64,000 bases of DNA from Amycolatopsis sp. NBC_00345 (GTDB lineage Bacteria; Actinomycetota; Actinomycetes; Mycobacteriales; Pseudonocardiaceae): contig NZ_CP107995.1 of the NCBI RefSeq assembly GCF_036116635.1, positions 3,162,001-3,226,000 of the forward strand, in the 5' to 3' direction. The position numbers and the translations under genes are program-made. Below, one piece after another: positions 8,914 through 47,211 of this stretch. The notes under the pieces were generated by a model, which had not been told where the DNA came from, did not search any database, and worked only from the letters and a program-made list of their open reading frames with translations. Numbering within the stretch: the stretch's first letter is position 1; every line of letters starts with the position of its first letter.

Positions 8914-11900
8914 TCAGCCCTTCAGCCGGCCGAGTTCCCGGTCGATGAAGTCGAAGACCTCGTCGGTGCTGGCCGACTGGATCCTCTCGGTGACGTCGAG
9001 CGCTTCGGTCTCGCCCGCGGTTGCGCTCCAGGCGGCCACCAGCGCCCGCAGGCGCAGTGCCACCCCGCCGCGGGTGACGTCGTCGGGGTCGCTCGCGGCC
9101 AGCGCCGCTTCGAACCGGTCGAGCTCGGTGAACAGCGACGGCCCGGGGGCGGCGCCGGTGAGCACCTCGGCGCCGAGGTGCTCCGCGAGCACCGTCGGGG
9201 TGGGGTAGTCGAAGACCAGCGTCGCGGGCAGCCGGAGCCCGGTGGCGACGGTCAGGCGGTTGCGGAGTTCGACCGCGGTGAGCGAGTCGAAGCCCAGTTC
9301 GCGGAACTCGCGGCCCGCGCCGATCGCCTCGGGCGAACCGTGGCCGAGGACCGCGGCGGCTTCGGTGCGCACCAGGTCCACGAGGTGACGCTGCCGGTCG
9401 CCCTCGCGCATCTCCCCGAGCCGCGCGGCGAACCCGGCCTGGGACACCGCCGCCTCGGCGGCCGCGGTGCGGCGCGTCGTCTTCACCAGGCTCCGCAACA
9501 CCGCCGGGACCTCACGCTGCGCCCGCATCGAGCCCGCGCCGATCGCCAAGGGCACCAGAAGCGCTTGACCGGACCCCGTCGCCTCGTCGAACAACGCCAT
9601 CCCTTGTGCGGCGGACAGCTGCGGGAGACCCGCGCCCGCCATCCGGCGCAGGTCGGTGCCACTGAGGGTGCTGGTCATCCCGCTGTCCTGCGCCCACGGC
9701 CCCCAAGCCAGCGACGTCGCTGCGAGGCCCTGGCTCGCGCGGTACTGCGCCAGCGCGTCGAGGAAGGCGTTGCCCGCGGCGTAGTTGCCCTGCCCGGGGC
9801 TGCCCATCACGCCGGCGACCGAGGAGAACAACACGAACCCCGCGAGGTCGCTGTCCCGGGTGAGCTCGTGGAGGTGCCAGGCGCCGCCGGACTTCGGCCG
9901 GGTGACGGTGGCCAGGCGCTCCGGGGTCAGCGAGCCGATGACGCCGTCGTCGAGCACCCCGGCGGTGTGCACCACCGCCGTCAGCGGGTGTCCGGTGTGG
10001 ACGGTGCCGAGCAGCTTCGCGAGGGCTTCGCGGTCGGCGGTGTCGCAGGCGGCGATCGTGACTTCGGCGCCGTGGGCCCGCAGGTCCGCGCCCAGCTCGG
10101 TGGCACCGGGCGCGTCCGGGCCGCGGCGGCCGGCCAGCACGAGGTGCCGGAACCCCCGCTCGGCCACCAGGTGCCGGGCGAGCTGCCCGCCCAGCCCACC
10201 GGTGCCGCCGGTGATCAGCACCGTGCCGTCGGGGTCCCACGGCCGGCCGCCGGTTCCGGCGGCCGCGCGCTGGAGCCGTCCCACCAGTACCACGCCGTCG
10301 CGGACGATCGCCTGGGTCTCGGTGGCGGCGAACAGCCCGGCCAGGCGCGGGACCAGTGCGGTCGAGGCGTCTTCGCCGTCGAGGTCGGCGAGCAGGAACG
10401 AACCGGGGTTTTCCTGCTGCGCGGCCCGGACGAGGCCCCACACCGGAGCCGACGCGAGGTCGGTGGCGGACTCGCCCACGGCGTTGCGGGTGACGAAGAG
10501 CAACCGCGAAGCGGCGAACCGATCGTCGGCCGCCCAGTCCTGCAGGATGGCCAGCACCCGGGACGTCGTCGCGTGCGCGGCCGAGGCAGCGTCGCCGCCT
10601 TCGGGGCCGGAGACCGGCACGATGACGAAGTCCGGCGCGGCGGCCCCGTACAGCTCAGCGAACGTCCCGCCCGACACGGCAACGGTGTGTCCGGCGGCCT
10701 TCACCGCGGCCCCGAGGCCGAGTTCGTCCGCGCCCAGCACCGCCCAGGTGGTCTCCGGAGCAACGGGGGCCAGCTCAGTCACGGCCGGGATCCAGCCCAG
10801 CTGGAACAGCGAACCCGGTTCCGCCGCCGGGGTATCGGCTGGTTCGGCGCTGAGCGGCTTGAGTTCGATCGAGTCCACCGTCAGCACCGGTGCGCCTTCC
10901 GCGTCCACCGCGGCCAGTGACAGCGTGTTGTCACCGATAGAGGTGAGGCGGACGCGCAACACCGAAGCCGCTCCCGCCTGCAACGACAGCCCGTTCCAGC
11001 TCACCGCCTCGAGACCCGCTTCGGCGCCGGTGAAGGGCACCGCGTGCAGGACCGCGTCGAGCAACGCGGGGTGCAGGCCGAAAGCGTCGGCGTCGGTGCC
11101 GTCGGGCAGTCTCACCTCGGCGAAGACATCCTCGCCGCGTTGCCAGACCGCGCGCAGGCCCTGGAACACCGGGCCGTACTGGCGGCCGTCCTCGGCGAAT
11201 TCGGCATACAGGCCGTCGAGCTCGAGCGCGGTGGCGCCGTCCGGTGGCCAGGTCGCGAAGTCTGCATCGCCGAGTGCGGCCGGACCACTGCCGAGGATTC
11301 CGCTCGCATGTAGGGTCCACTCCGGCTCGGCGGAGTCCGCCGGTCCTGAGTGGACGGTGACCTCGCGGCGGCCCGTCTCGTCCGGCGCACCGACCCACAC
11401 CTGGAGGGCGACGGCGTCCTCGGCGCCGAGGACCAGCGGGGCGACGACGGTCAGTTCCTCGACCCGATCGCAGCCCGCCTGGTCGGCCGCGCGGATCGCG
11501 AGCTCGGCGAATCCGGCGGAGGGAAGGGAAATCACGCCGTCCACGACGTGCTCGGCCAGCCAGGGCAGGGCCGGCACCGAGAGCCGTCCGGTCAGCAGCA
11601 CCCGGTCCGAACCCGCCACCGCGGTGGCGGCGCCGAGAATCGGGTGCCCGGCCGCGAGCAGGCCCAGGCCGGCCGCGTCGGCCGAGGGAGTGGCGAGGGT
11701 GGGCCAGTAGCGCTCGCGCTGGAACGGGTAGGTCGGGAGGTCGACGTCCGCCTCGGTGCCGGTGAACGCCGGCGTCCAGTCGACGTCGATGCCGGTGACA
11801 TGCAACTCGGCGAGGGCGGCGAGCAGCGCGGCCGCCTCACCGCGGCCCTTGCGGAGCGCTGGGACCACCGCCACGGCCCCGGGATCGACGAGGTCGAGCG

Positions 11901-14900
11901 CCATCCCGGCGAGCACGCCGCCGGGGCCGAGTTCGAGCACGGTGTCCGCGCCCTCGGCGACCAGTGCGCGCACGCCGTCGGCGAACCGGACCGTCTCCCG
12001 CACGTGCCGCACCCAGTACTCCGGCGTGCACAGCTCATCGGCGCTCGCCGGTGCCCCGGTCACGGCCGACACGACCGCGATCCGCGGCGGCTCGAAGGAC
12101 AGCCCCTCGATCGCGCGGGCGAACTCGGTCAGCATCGGGTCCATCAGCGGCGAGTGGAAGGCGTGCGACACCGTCAGCCGTTTGGTCTTGCGGCCGGAGC
12201 CCGCCAACCGGCCGGCGATTTCGAGCACGGCGACTTCGGCACCGGCCAGCACCACCGAGTCCGGGCCGTTCACCGCGGCGATCGACACGGTGTCCTCGCA
12301 CCCGGCCAGCAGCGGAAGGACTTCGGCCTCGGGCGCGCGGACTGCGACCATGGCCCCGGCGGCCGGCGGGAGTGCCTGCATGAGCCGCGCGCGGGCCGTC
12401 ACCAGGGTGCAGGCGTCCGCCAGCGAGAAGACCCCGGCGACATGGGCCGCGGCGATCTCGCCGATGGAGTGGCCCGCCACCCGCGACGGCCGCACCCCGA
12501 ACGCTTCGAGCAGGCGGAACAGGGCGACCTCGATCGCGAACAGCGCGGGCTGGGTGTAGCCGGTCTGGTCCAGCGATCCGGCGTCGGTGCCCCACACGAC
12601 CTCGCGCAGCGGACGGCCGGTTCCGCGGTCCAGCTCGGCGGCCACCGCGTCGAAGGCGTCGGCGAACACCGGGAACCGGTCGTAGAGCTCCCGGCCCATG
12701 CCCAGTTCCTGGCTGCCCTGACCGGAGAAGACCACGGCCAAGGATCGTTCGCCCGCCGCACCGCGGATGACCTGCGTTCCGCCGTCCAGCAGCACGGCCC
12801 GGTGGCCGAACAGCGCGCGTCCGGTGGCCAGTGACCGGCCCAGCGCGGCCGCGGAGACCTCGGGATGATGCTCGGCGAAGGAGCCGATCCGGCGGATCTG
12901 CTCGTCCAGCGCGGCGTCCGATTTGGCCGACAGCGGCCACGGAACGACTCCGCTGCTCGTTTCCTCCGGGATGACGGCTGGGGCCGCCTGTTCGAGGATG
13001 ACGTGGGCGTTGGTGCCGCTCAGTCCGAAGGAAGACACCCCGGCACGGCGCGGGCGGCCGACCTCCGGCCACTCCGTCCGCTCAGTCAGCAACGACACCG
13101 CACCCGCGGACCAGTCCACATGCGACGACGGATCCGTGACATGCAACGTCTCCGGCAGCACACCATGCCGGATCGCCATCACCATCTTGATCACACCAGC
13201 AACCCCCGCAGCCGCCTGGGTGTGACCGATATTCGACTTGATCCCGCCCAACCACAACGGAACCTCCCGACCCTGCCCATACGTCGCGATAATCGCCTGA
13301 GCCTCGATCGGATCACCCAGCACCGTGCCGGTACCGTGCGCCTCCACCGCATCAACATCCAAAGTGGACAAACCTGAATTAGCCAACGCCGCCCGGATCA
13401 CCCGCTGCTGCGACGGACCATTCGGCGCGGTCAGACCATTCGACGCACCATCCTGATTCACCGCCGAACCCCGCACCACCGCCAAAACCCGGTGCCCCAG
13501 CCGCTCCGCGTCCGACAACCGTTCGACGACCAGGACTCCAGCCCCTTCAGCCCAGCCGGTGCCGTCCGCATCGTCGGAGAACGCCTTGCACCGCGCGTCC
13601 GGGGCGAGCCCGCCCTGACGGCTGAACCCGGCGAAACCCATCGCCGTGGACATCACCGTCACCCCACCGGCCAACGCCATCGAGCACTCACCAGAACGCA
13701 ACGCCTGCGCCGCCAGATGCAACGCCACCAAAGACGACGAGCACGCCGTATCGATCGTGACCGCCGGGCCCTCAAGCCCGAACACGTAAGAAATGCGACC
13801 CGAGACGACGCTGGCCGCCAGGCCCGTGCTGGCGTGCCCCTCGACGTCCTCGCGGGAACTCATCACCAGGCTCGAATAGTCCTGGCCATTCGTGCCGACG
13901 AACACGCCGGTCCGGCTCCCCCACAACGTCCCCGGGTCAATGCCCGCGCGCTCCACCGCCTCCCACGAAGTCTCCAACAGCAACCGCTGCTGCGGATCCA
14001 TCGCCAGCGCCTCCCGCGGCGAAATCCCGAAGAACCCCGCATCGAATTCAGCGGCGTCGTAAAGGAATCCGCCCCGGCCGGTCACGCTGGTGCCGCGCCC
14101 TTCGCCCGCGAGGGCTTCGAGCGCCCAGCCTCGGTCGGCCGGGAAGTCCGACATCGCGTCGCGGCCTTCGGCCAGCAGCTGCCAGAGGTCTTCCGGTGAG
14201 CTCACGCCACCGGGGAACCGGCAGCCCATGCCGACGATCGCGATCGGCTCGTCGACCGCGTGCGGGTCCCGGACGGGCTCCCGGTCCGCTTCGAGGCCGA
14301 GCAGCTCACCGAGCAGGTGGCCGGCCAGCACGGCGGGCGTGGGGTAGTCGAAGACCAGGGTGGACGGCAGGTTCAGCCCGGTGGCGGTGGCGAGCTGGTT
14401 GCGGACCTCGATCGCGGTCAGCGAGTCGAAACCCAGGTCCCGGAACGCTTTTTCGGCGCCGATGGCCGTCGCGCCGGAGTGGCCGAGCACCGCCGCGGCC
14501 TGCGTGCGGACGATCTCCAGCACCACACCGGCCCGCTCCGCTTCGGGCAGCTCCACGAGGCGTTCGCGAAGCCCCGGGCCGGTGGCGCCGGTGTCCGCGG
14601 ACGGTGCGGCCACCGACCGGAGGCGCCGTGCTTCGGGCAGGTCGGCGAGCAGCGGGCTCGGCCGCAGGCTCAGCAGCGCCGACAGCAGCGCCGGGTGCTG
14701 CAGGTCGGCGATCACCACGGTGGCCGCCGGTTCGGTGACGGCGTGCCCGAGCGCGGCGAGCGCGGCACCGGGTTCCAGCACCGAGGTGCCGACCCGGCGG
14801 GAGCGTTCCTCCACGCGGGCCGAGTCCGCCATCCCGCCGCCGCCCCACGCCGCCCAGGCGATCGAGGTGCCCGCGAGGCCGTCGGCGCGCCGGCGTTCGG

Positions 14901-17900
14901 CGAGGGCGTCGAGCACGGCGTTGGCCGCCGCGTAGTTGCCCTGGCCCGGGTTGCCGACGGAGCCCGCGACCGAGGAGAACAGCGCGAACACTTCGAGCCC
15001 GAGATCGCGGGTCAGTTCGTCGAGGACCAGCGCCGAGGTGACCTTCGAGCGGAACACCGCGTCGAACCGGTCGGGGCCGAGTCCGTCGAGGACACCGTCG
15101 TCGAGCACACCGGCGGTGTGCACGACCGCGGTCAGCGGGAGCCCGTCGGGCAATTCCGCCAGCAGGGCCCGGACGGACTCCCGGTCCGAGACGTCGCAGG
15201 CGCGCACCGTGACCCGGGCGCCCAGCGCCGTGAGCTCGTCACGCAGGCCAGCCGCGCCAGGGGCTTCGAGGCCGCGGCGGCTCGCCAGCACCAGGTGCGG
15301 CGCGCCCTTCGCAGCCAGGTCCCGCGCGACGTGGGCGCCGAGCGCGCCCGTGCCCCCGGTGATCAGCACGGTTCCGGTGGGTTCCCAGGTCTTCAGGTCG
15401 TCACCCGCGGGCGCGGGCACCAGCCGGCGGCCGAACACCCCCGACGCGCGGACGGCGACCTGGTCCTCTTCGCCGGCGAGCACCCCGGCGAACCGGCGGG
15501 CCGCCCGCTCGTCGAGGATCTCGGGGAGGTCGACCAGGCCGCCCCAAGCCTGCGGGAATTCCAGTGCCGCCACGCGCCCGAGGCCCCATACGGCGGCCTG
15601 GCCGACATCACCGAGCCGGTCGCCACGGCCCGTCGAGACCGCACCTCGCGTCACCGCCCAGACGGGCGCGGTGATCCCGGCGTCGCCCAATGCCTGTAAC
15701 AGTTCCGTGGTGGCGGCCGCGCCTGACTCGGCGAAAGCGAGCAGGGACACGACTCCCGCGAGCCCGTCGGGGGCGGCGTCCCGCAGCACGCTCGCCAGCT
15801 CGGCCCGGCCGGTAGTAGCGACGTCGAGCCGGACCGCGCCGGGCCCGACGGCGTCGGCCACGGACGCGATCCAGGCGTCCCCGGCGTGGGCCTGCGGAAC
15901 GACGACCAGCCAAGACCCGTTGCCCTTACCGGATTTCGTGCCACTGAGCGGCACCCAGCTCTCCCGGTACCGCCAGGAGTCCATAGTGGACTGCTCTTGG
16001 CGCTTGCGGCGCCAAGCCGAGAGCGCGGGCAGCACCGCACCGAGCGACGGTCCGTCAACACCGAGGTCCGCGGCGAGCCCATCGAGGTCTTCGCGCTCGA
16101 CGGCGTCCCAGAACCGGTCGTCCGTCACGTTTACGACCGGCTCTGGCTCGCGGGCCTCGGGCCAGAACCGTTCGTGCTGGAAGGCGTAGGTGGGCAAGCC
16201 GACCCGGCGGGCCCCGGTGCCGGCGTAGAACTCCGCCCAGCCGACCCGGACCCCGGCCACGTGCAGCCGGGCCAGCGCGGCGACGAGGGCCGCTTGCTCG
16301 CCGCGGTCCTTGCGCAGGGCCGGAACGGCCACCACGTCCGGCGCGGCGTCGCCGAGACTGTCCTGCGCCATGGCCGAAGCGACCCCGTCCGGGCCGAGTT
16401 CGAAGAAGGCGGTGGCGCCCGCGGCGTGCGCGGCCAGCACGCCATCGGCGAACCGGACCGGCTCGCGGACGTGCCGGACCCAGTACTCCGGAGCGCAGAC
16501 CTCCTCGGCGGTCACGATCCGGCCGGTGAGGTTCGAGACCAGCGGGACGGCGGGAGCGTGGAAGCTCAGGCCCTCGACCACGCGGCGGAACTCGTCCAGC
16601 ATCGGGTCCATCAAGGGCGAGTGGAAGGCATGGGACACGGTGAGGCGCCGGGTCTTGCGCCCGAGCCCCTCGAATCGCGCCGCGATCCCGGCCACGGCCG
16701 CGTCGTCACCGGCGATCACCACCGAGTCCGGCCCGTTGATCGCGGCGAGGGACACCGCGCCGGTCAGCAGCGGCAGCACCTCGTCTTCCGAGGCCTGCAG
16801 CGAAACCATGGCCCCGGTCCCGGGCAGGGCCTCCATCAGCCGGGCCCGCGCGGCGACGAGCGTGCACGCGTCCTCCAGCGACAGCACCCCCGCGACATGG
16901 GCCGCGGCGAGCTCGCCGATCGAGTGACCGGCCACGAAATCCGGGACGACGCCCCAGGACTCGATCAAGCGGAACAGCGCGACCTCGAGCGCGAACAGCG
17001 CGGGCTGCGTATAACCGGTCTGGTCGAGCAGCGCCGCGTCGGCGGTACCGGGCTCGGCGAAAGCCACCTCGCGGACGGGCCGGTCGAACCGGCCGTCCCA
17101 CTGCCCCACCACCTCGTCGAATGCCCGCGCGAAGGCGGGAAACCGGCCGTACAGTTCCTTGCCCGTTCCCGCGCGCTGCGCCCCCTGCCCGGAGAACACC
17201 GCGCAGAGCTTGGTCCGCCGGGTGACCTCGCCCGAGACGGCTCCCGGGGCGGCCCCGTCCGCGGTCCACGCCGTCAGCCGGTCGCGCAGCTCGTCCGAGC
17301 GGCCGGTCAGGGCCAGGCGGTGTTCGAACACGGCCCGGGTCGTCGCGAGGGAAAAGGCAACGTCGGCTGGGCGGATCCCGGGTTCTCGTTCCAAAGTGGA
17401 CAGCATCGCCGCCGCCTGGTCCCGCAGCGCGCTTTCGGTCCGGCCGGAGAGCAGCCAGGGCACCACTTCCGGAAGCGGAGCTGTGTCCTCTTCGGACTCG
17501 ACGGCCGGTGCCTGTTCGAGAATTGTGTGGGCGTTGGTGCCGCTGACGCCGAAGGAGGAGACCGCGGCCCGGCGGGGGCGGCCCGTCTCCGGCCAGTCCT
17601 GCCGTTCGGTGAGCAGCTCCACCCGGCCCCGCGTCCAGTCCACATGGGACGACGGCCGGTCCGCGTGCAAGGTGCGGGGCAGCACCCCGTGCCGCAGGGC
17701 GAGGACCATCTTGATCACGCCCGCGACCCCGGCGGCGGCCTGGGTGTGGCCGAAGTTCGACTTGATCGAGCCGAGCAGCAGGGGCCGGCGGCGTTCGCTG
17801 TCGCTGCCGTAGGTCGCCAGCAGGCTCTCGGCTTCGATCGGGTCGCCGAGCGGGGTTCCGGTGCCGTGGGCCTCCACCGCGTCGACCTCGGCGGCGGTCA

Positions 17901-18891
17901 GTTTGGCGCTGGCCAGCGCCTGCCGGATCACCCGCCGCTGCGCGCGGCCACTCGGCGCGGTGAACCCGTTGGACGCGCCGTCGGAGTTGACCGCCGAGCC
18001 GCGGACCACCGCCAGCACCTCGCGGCCGTGGCGCCGGGCGTCGGAAAGCCGTTCCAGGACGAGGATCCCGGCGCCTTCGGCCCAGCCGGTGCCGTCGGCG
18101 TCGTCGGAGAACGCCTTGCAGCGGCCGTCCGGGGCGAGCCCGCCCTGACGGCTGAACTCGACCAGCGAGCCGGGTGTGGACATCACGTTGACCCCGCCGG
18201 CCAGCGCCAGCGAGCACTCCCCCGCCCGGAGGGACTGCGCGGCCAGGTGGAGCGCGACCAGCGACGAGGAGCACGCCGTGTCGACCGTGACCGCGGGCCC
18301 CTCCAGCCCGAGCGTGTAGGACAGGCGCCCCGAAGTGGCGCTCGCGGCGATGCCGGTACCGACGTCGCCGGTGGATTCGGCGGGCGCGGAGACCATCAGA
18401 TAGGCGTAGTCCTGCCCGTTGGTGCCGACGAACACCCCGGTCCGGGTGCCGCGCAGGGCGGTCGCGTCGATACCGGCCCGCTCGATCGCCTCCCAGGACG
18501 TCTCCAGCAGCAACCGCTGCTGGGGGTCCATGGAAAGCGCCTCGCGCGGCGAGATCCCGAAGAAGCCGGGATCGAAGTCCGCCACCCCGCTCAGGAAACC
18601 GCCCTGCCGGCTGATCCCGTGGCCGCGCTCGTCGACGCCCGCGCCGTCGAGCGCGTCCAGCTCCCAGCCGCGGTCGGCCGGGAAGCCGGAGATCGCGTCG
18701 GACCCGGACCCGACCAGCTCCCACAGGTCCTCCGGCGAGTTCACCCCACCGGGGAACCGGCAGCCCATCGCGACGATCGCGATCGGGTCGGCCGCGCTCG
18801 CGAGGAGCTGCTGGTTCTGCCGCCGCAGCCGGTCCGCCTCCTTCAGGGAAGCTCTGAGCGCTGCGACTACCTTCTCGCTGGGCGATGTCAT
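8914..18891 (-). CDS. Type I modular PKS, two extension modules (NysJ/PimS3 position)
   Basis: A protein of about 3325 residues with two modules. Module 1 is KS (Cys near 205), AT (GHSIG near 655, HAFH near 755), KR (about 1175-1330) and ACP (near 1490). Module 2 is KS (near 1716), AT (near 2143, HAFH near 2245), DH (near 2448), KR (about 2895-3040) and ACP (near 3200). Both ATs have the malonyl-type HAFH motif. The N-terminus is a charged docking helix; the C-terminus (TDEVFDFIDREL) is a docking tail that should pair with the last PKS. Three in-frame starts (TTG 18897, ATG 18894, ATG 18891) follow a GGAG that overlaps the upstream stop; spacing favours 18891. The gene starts within about 12 bases of the previous stop, so translation is probably coupled. 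Expected outputs are one hydroxyl (C7) and one double bond (C4=C5). Confidence 0.95.
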   Translation of the reverse strand: MTSPSEKVVAALRASLKEADRLRRQNQQLLASAADPIAIVAMGCRFPGGVNSPEDLWELVGSGSDAISGFPADRGWELDALDGAGVDERGHGISRQGGFLSGVADFDPGFFGISPREALSMDPQQRLLLETSWEAIERAGIDATALRGTRTGVFVGTNGQDYAYLMVSAPAESTGDVGTGIAASATSGRLSYTLGLEGPAVTVDTACSSSLVALHLAAQSLRAGECSLALAGGVNVMSTPGSLVEFSRQGGLAPDGRCKAFSDDADGTGWAEGAGILVLERLSDARRHGREVLAVVRGSAVNSDGASNGFTAPSGRAQRRVIRQALASAKLTAAEVDAVEAHGTGTPLGDPIEAESLLATYGSDSERRRPLLLGSIKSNFGHTQAAAGVAGVIKMVLALRHGVLPRTLHADRPSSHVDWTRGRVELLTERQDWPETGRPRRAAVSSFGVSGTNAHTILEQAPAVESEEDTAPLPEVVPWLLSGRTESALRDQAAAMLSTLEREPGIRPADVAFSLATTRAVFEHRLALTGRSDELRDRLTAWTADGAAPGAVSGEVTRRTKLCAVFSGQGAQRAGTGKELYGRFPAFARAFDEVVGQWDGRFDRPVREVAFAEPGTADAALLDQTGYTQPALFALEVALFRLIESWGVVPDFVAGHSIGELAAAHVAGVLSLEDACTLVAARARLMEALPGTGAMVSLQASEDEVLPLLTGAVSLAAINGPDSVVIAGDDAAVAGIAARFEGLGRKTRRLTVSHAFHSPLMDPMLDEFRRVVEGLSFHAPAVPLVSNLTGRIVTAEEVCAPEYWVRHVREPVRFADGVLAAHAAGATAFFELGPDGVASAMAQDSLGDAAPDVVAVPALRKDRGEQAALVAALARLHVAGVRVGWAEFYAGTGARRVGLPTYAFQHERFWPEAREPEPVVNVTDDRFWDAVEREDLDGLAADLGVDGPSLGAVLPALSAWRRKRQEQSTMDSWRYRESWVPLSGTKSGKGNGSWLVVVPQAHAGDAWIASVADAVGPGAVRLDVATTGRAELASVLRDAAPDGLAGVVSLLAFAESGAAATTELLQALGDAGITAPVWAVTRGAVSTGRGDRLGDVGQAAVWGLGRVAALEFPQAWGGLVDLPEILDERAARRFAGVLAGEEDQVAVRASGVFGRRLVPAPAGDDLKTWEPTGTVLITGGTGALGAHVARDLAAKGAPHLVLASRRGLEAPGAAGLRDELTALGARVTVRACDVSDRESVRALLAELPDGLPLTAVVHTAGVLDDGVLDGLGPDRFDAVFRSKVTSALVLDELTRDLGLEVFALFSSVAGSVGNPGQGNYAAANAVLDALAERRRADGLAGTSIAWAAWGGGGMADSARVEERSRRVGTSVLEPGAALAALGHAVTEPAATVVIADLQHPALLSALLSLRPSPLLADLPEARRLRSVAAPSADTGATGPGLRERLVELPEAERAGVVLEIVRTQAAAVLGHSGATAIGAEKAFRDLGFDSLTAIEVRNQLATATGLNLPSTLVFDYPTPAVLAGHLLGELLGLEADREPVRDPHAVDEPIAIVGMGCRFPGGVSSPEDLWQLLAEGRDAMSDFPADRGWALEALAGEGRGTSVTGRGGFLYDAAEFDAGFFGISPREALAMDPQQRLLLETSWEAVERAGIDPGTLWGSRTGVFVGTNGQDYSSLVMSSREDVEGHASTGLAASVVSGRISYVFGLEGPAVTIDTACSSSLVALHLAAQALRSGECSMALAGGVTVMSTAMGFAGFSRQGGLAPDARCKAFSDDADGTGWAEGAGVLVVERLSDAERLGHRVLAVVRGSAVNQDGASNGLTAPNGPSQQRVIRAALANSGLSTLDVDAVEAHGTGTVLGDPIEAQAIIATYGQGREVPLWLGGIKSNIGHTQAAAGVAGVIKMVMAIRHGVLPETLHVTDPSSHVDWSAGAVSLLTERTEWPEVGRPRRAGVSSFGLSGTNAHVILEQAAPAVIPEETSSGVVPWPLSAKSDAALDEQIRRIGSFAEHHPEVSAAALGRSLATGRALFGHRAVLLDGGTQVIRGAAGERSLAVVFSGQGSQELGMGRELYDRFPVFADAFDAVAAELDRGTGRPLREVVWGTDAGSLDQTGYTQPALFAIEVALFRLLEAFGVRPSRVAGHSIGEIAAAHVAGVFSLADACTLVTARARLMQALPPAAGAMVAVRAPEAEVLPLLAGCEDTVSIAAVNGPDSVVLAGAEVAVLEIAGRLAGSGRKTKRLTVSHAFHSPLMDPMLTEFARAIEGLSFEPPRIAVVSAVTGAPASADELCTPEYWVRHVRETVRFADGVRALVAEGADTVLELGPGGVLAGMALDLVDPGAVAVVPALRKGRGEAAALLAALAELHVTGIDVDWTPAFTGTEADVDLPTYPFQRERYWPTLATPSADAAGLGLLAAGHPILGAATAVAGSDRVLLTGRLSVPALPWLAEHVVDGVISLPSAGFAELAIRAADQAGCDRVEELTVVAPLVLGAEDAVALQVWVGAPDETGRREVTVHSGPADSAEPEWTLHASGILGSGPAALGDADFATWPPDGATALELDGLYAEFAEDGRQYGPVFQGLRAVWQRGEDVFAEVRLPDGTDADAFGLHPALLDAVLHAVPFTGAEAGLEAVSWNGLSLQAGAASVLRVRLTSIGDNTLSLAAVDAEGAPVLTVDSIELKPLSAEPADTPAAEPGSLFQLGWIPAVTELAPVAPETTWAVLGADELGLGAAVKAAGHTVAVSGGTFAELYGAAAPDFVIVPVSGPEGGDAASAAHATTSRVLAILQDWAADDRFAASRLLFVTRNAVGESATDLASAPVWGLVRAAQQENPGSFLLADLDGEDASTALVPRLAGLFAATETQAIVRDGVVLVGRLQRAAAGTGGRPWDPDGTVLITGGTGGLGGQLARHLVAERGFRHLVLAGRRGPDAPGATELGADLRAHGAEVTIAACDTADREALAKLLGTVHTGHPLTAVVHTAGVLDDGVIGSLTPERLATVTRPKSGGAWHLHELTRDSDLAGFVLFSSVAGVMGSPGQGNYAAGNAFLDALAQYRASQGLAATSLAWGPWAQDSGMTSTLSGTDLRRMAGAGLPQLSAAQGMALFDEATGSGQALLVPLAIGAGSMRAQREVPAVLRSLVKTTRRTAAAEAAVSQAGFAARLGEMREGDRQRHLVDLVRTEAAAVLGHGSPEAIGAGREFRELGFDSLTAVELRNRLTVATGLRLPATLVFDYPTPTVLAEHLGAEVLTGAAPGPSLFTELDRFEAALAASDPDDVTRGGVALRLRALVAAWSATAGETEALDVTERIQSASTDEVFDFIDRELGRLKG
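9160..14256 (-). other. PKS module J-2: KS-AT(malonyl)-DH-KR-ACP
   Basis: Malonyl AT, DH with HVVDGVISLP matching HxxxGxxxxP and an LLDAVLH second motif, and a B-type KR with Ser and Tyr in place. No ER. It predicts an isolated C4=C5 double bond, as pimaricin has before epoxidation. The KS region shares near-identical, lower-GC DNA with module K. Confidence 0.85.
14296..18791 (-). other. PKS module J-1: KS-AT(malonyl)-KR-ACP
   Basis: Malonyl AT (HAFH) and an active B-type KR (LDD, Ser and Tyr present), no DH. It predicts a hydroxyl at C7. Its KR strongly resembles that of module I-6, suggesting the two modules are duplicates. Relative to the pimaricin PKS this looks like the extra module. 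Boundaries are approximate. Confidence 0.85.
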
Positions 18892-18902
18892 CATCAACTC
18901 CG

Positions 18903-47105
<28,203 letters not shown>

Positions 47106-47211
47106 ACAGCTCAACCCATCTCAGCCGCAGTCGGGCGAATCCGTGCCCGCGTCGCACATCGCATGCCGGTCCCGGCACAGCAAAGAAGCCACGTATCCGG
47201 TGCGGGGCCGG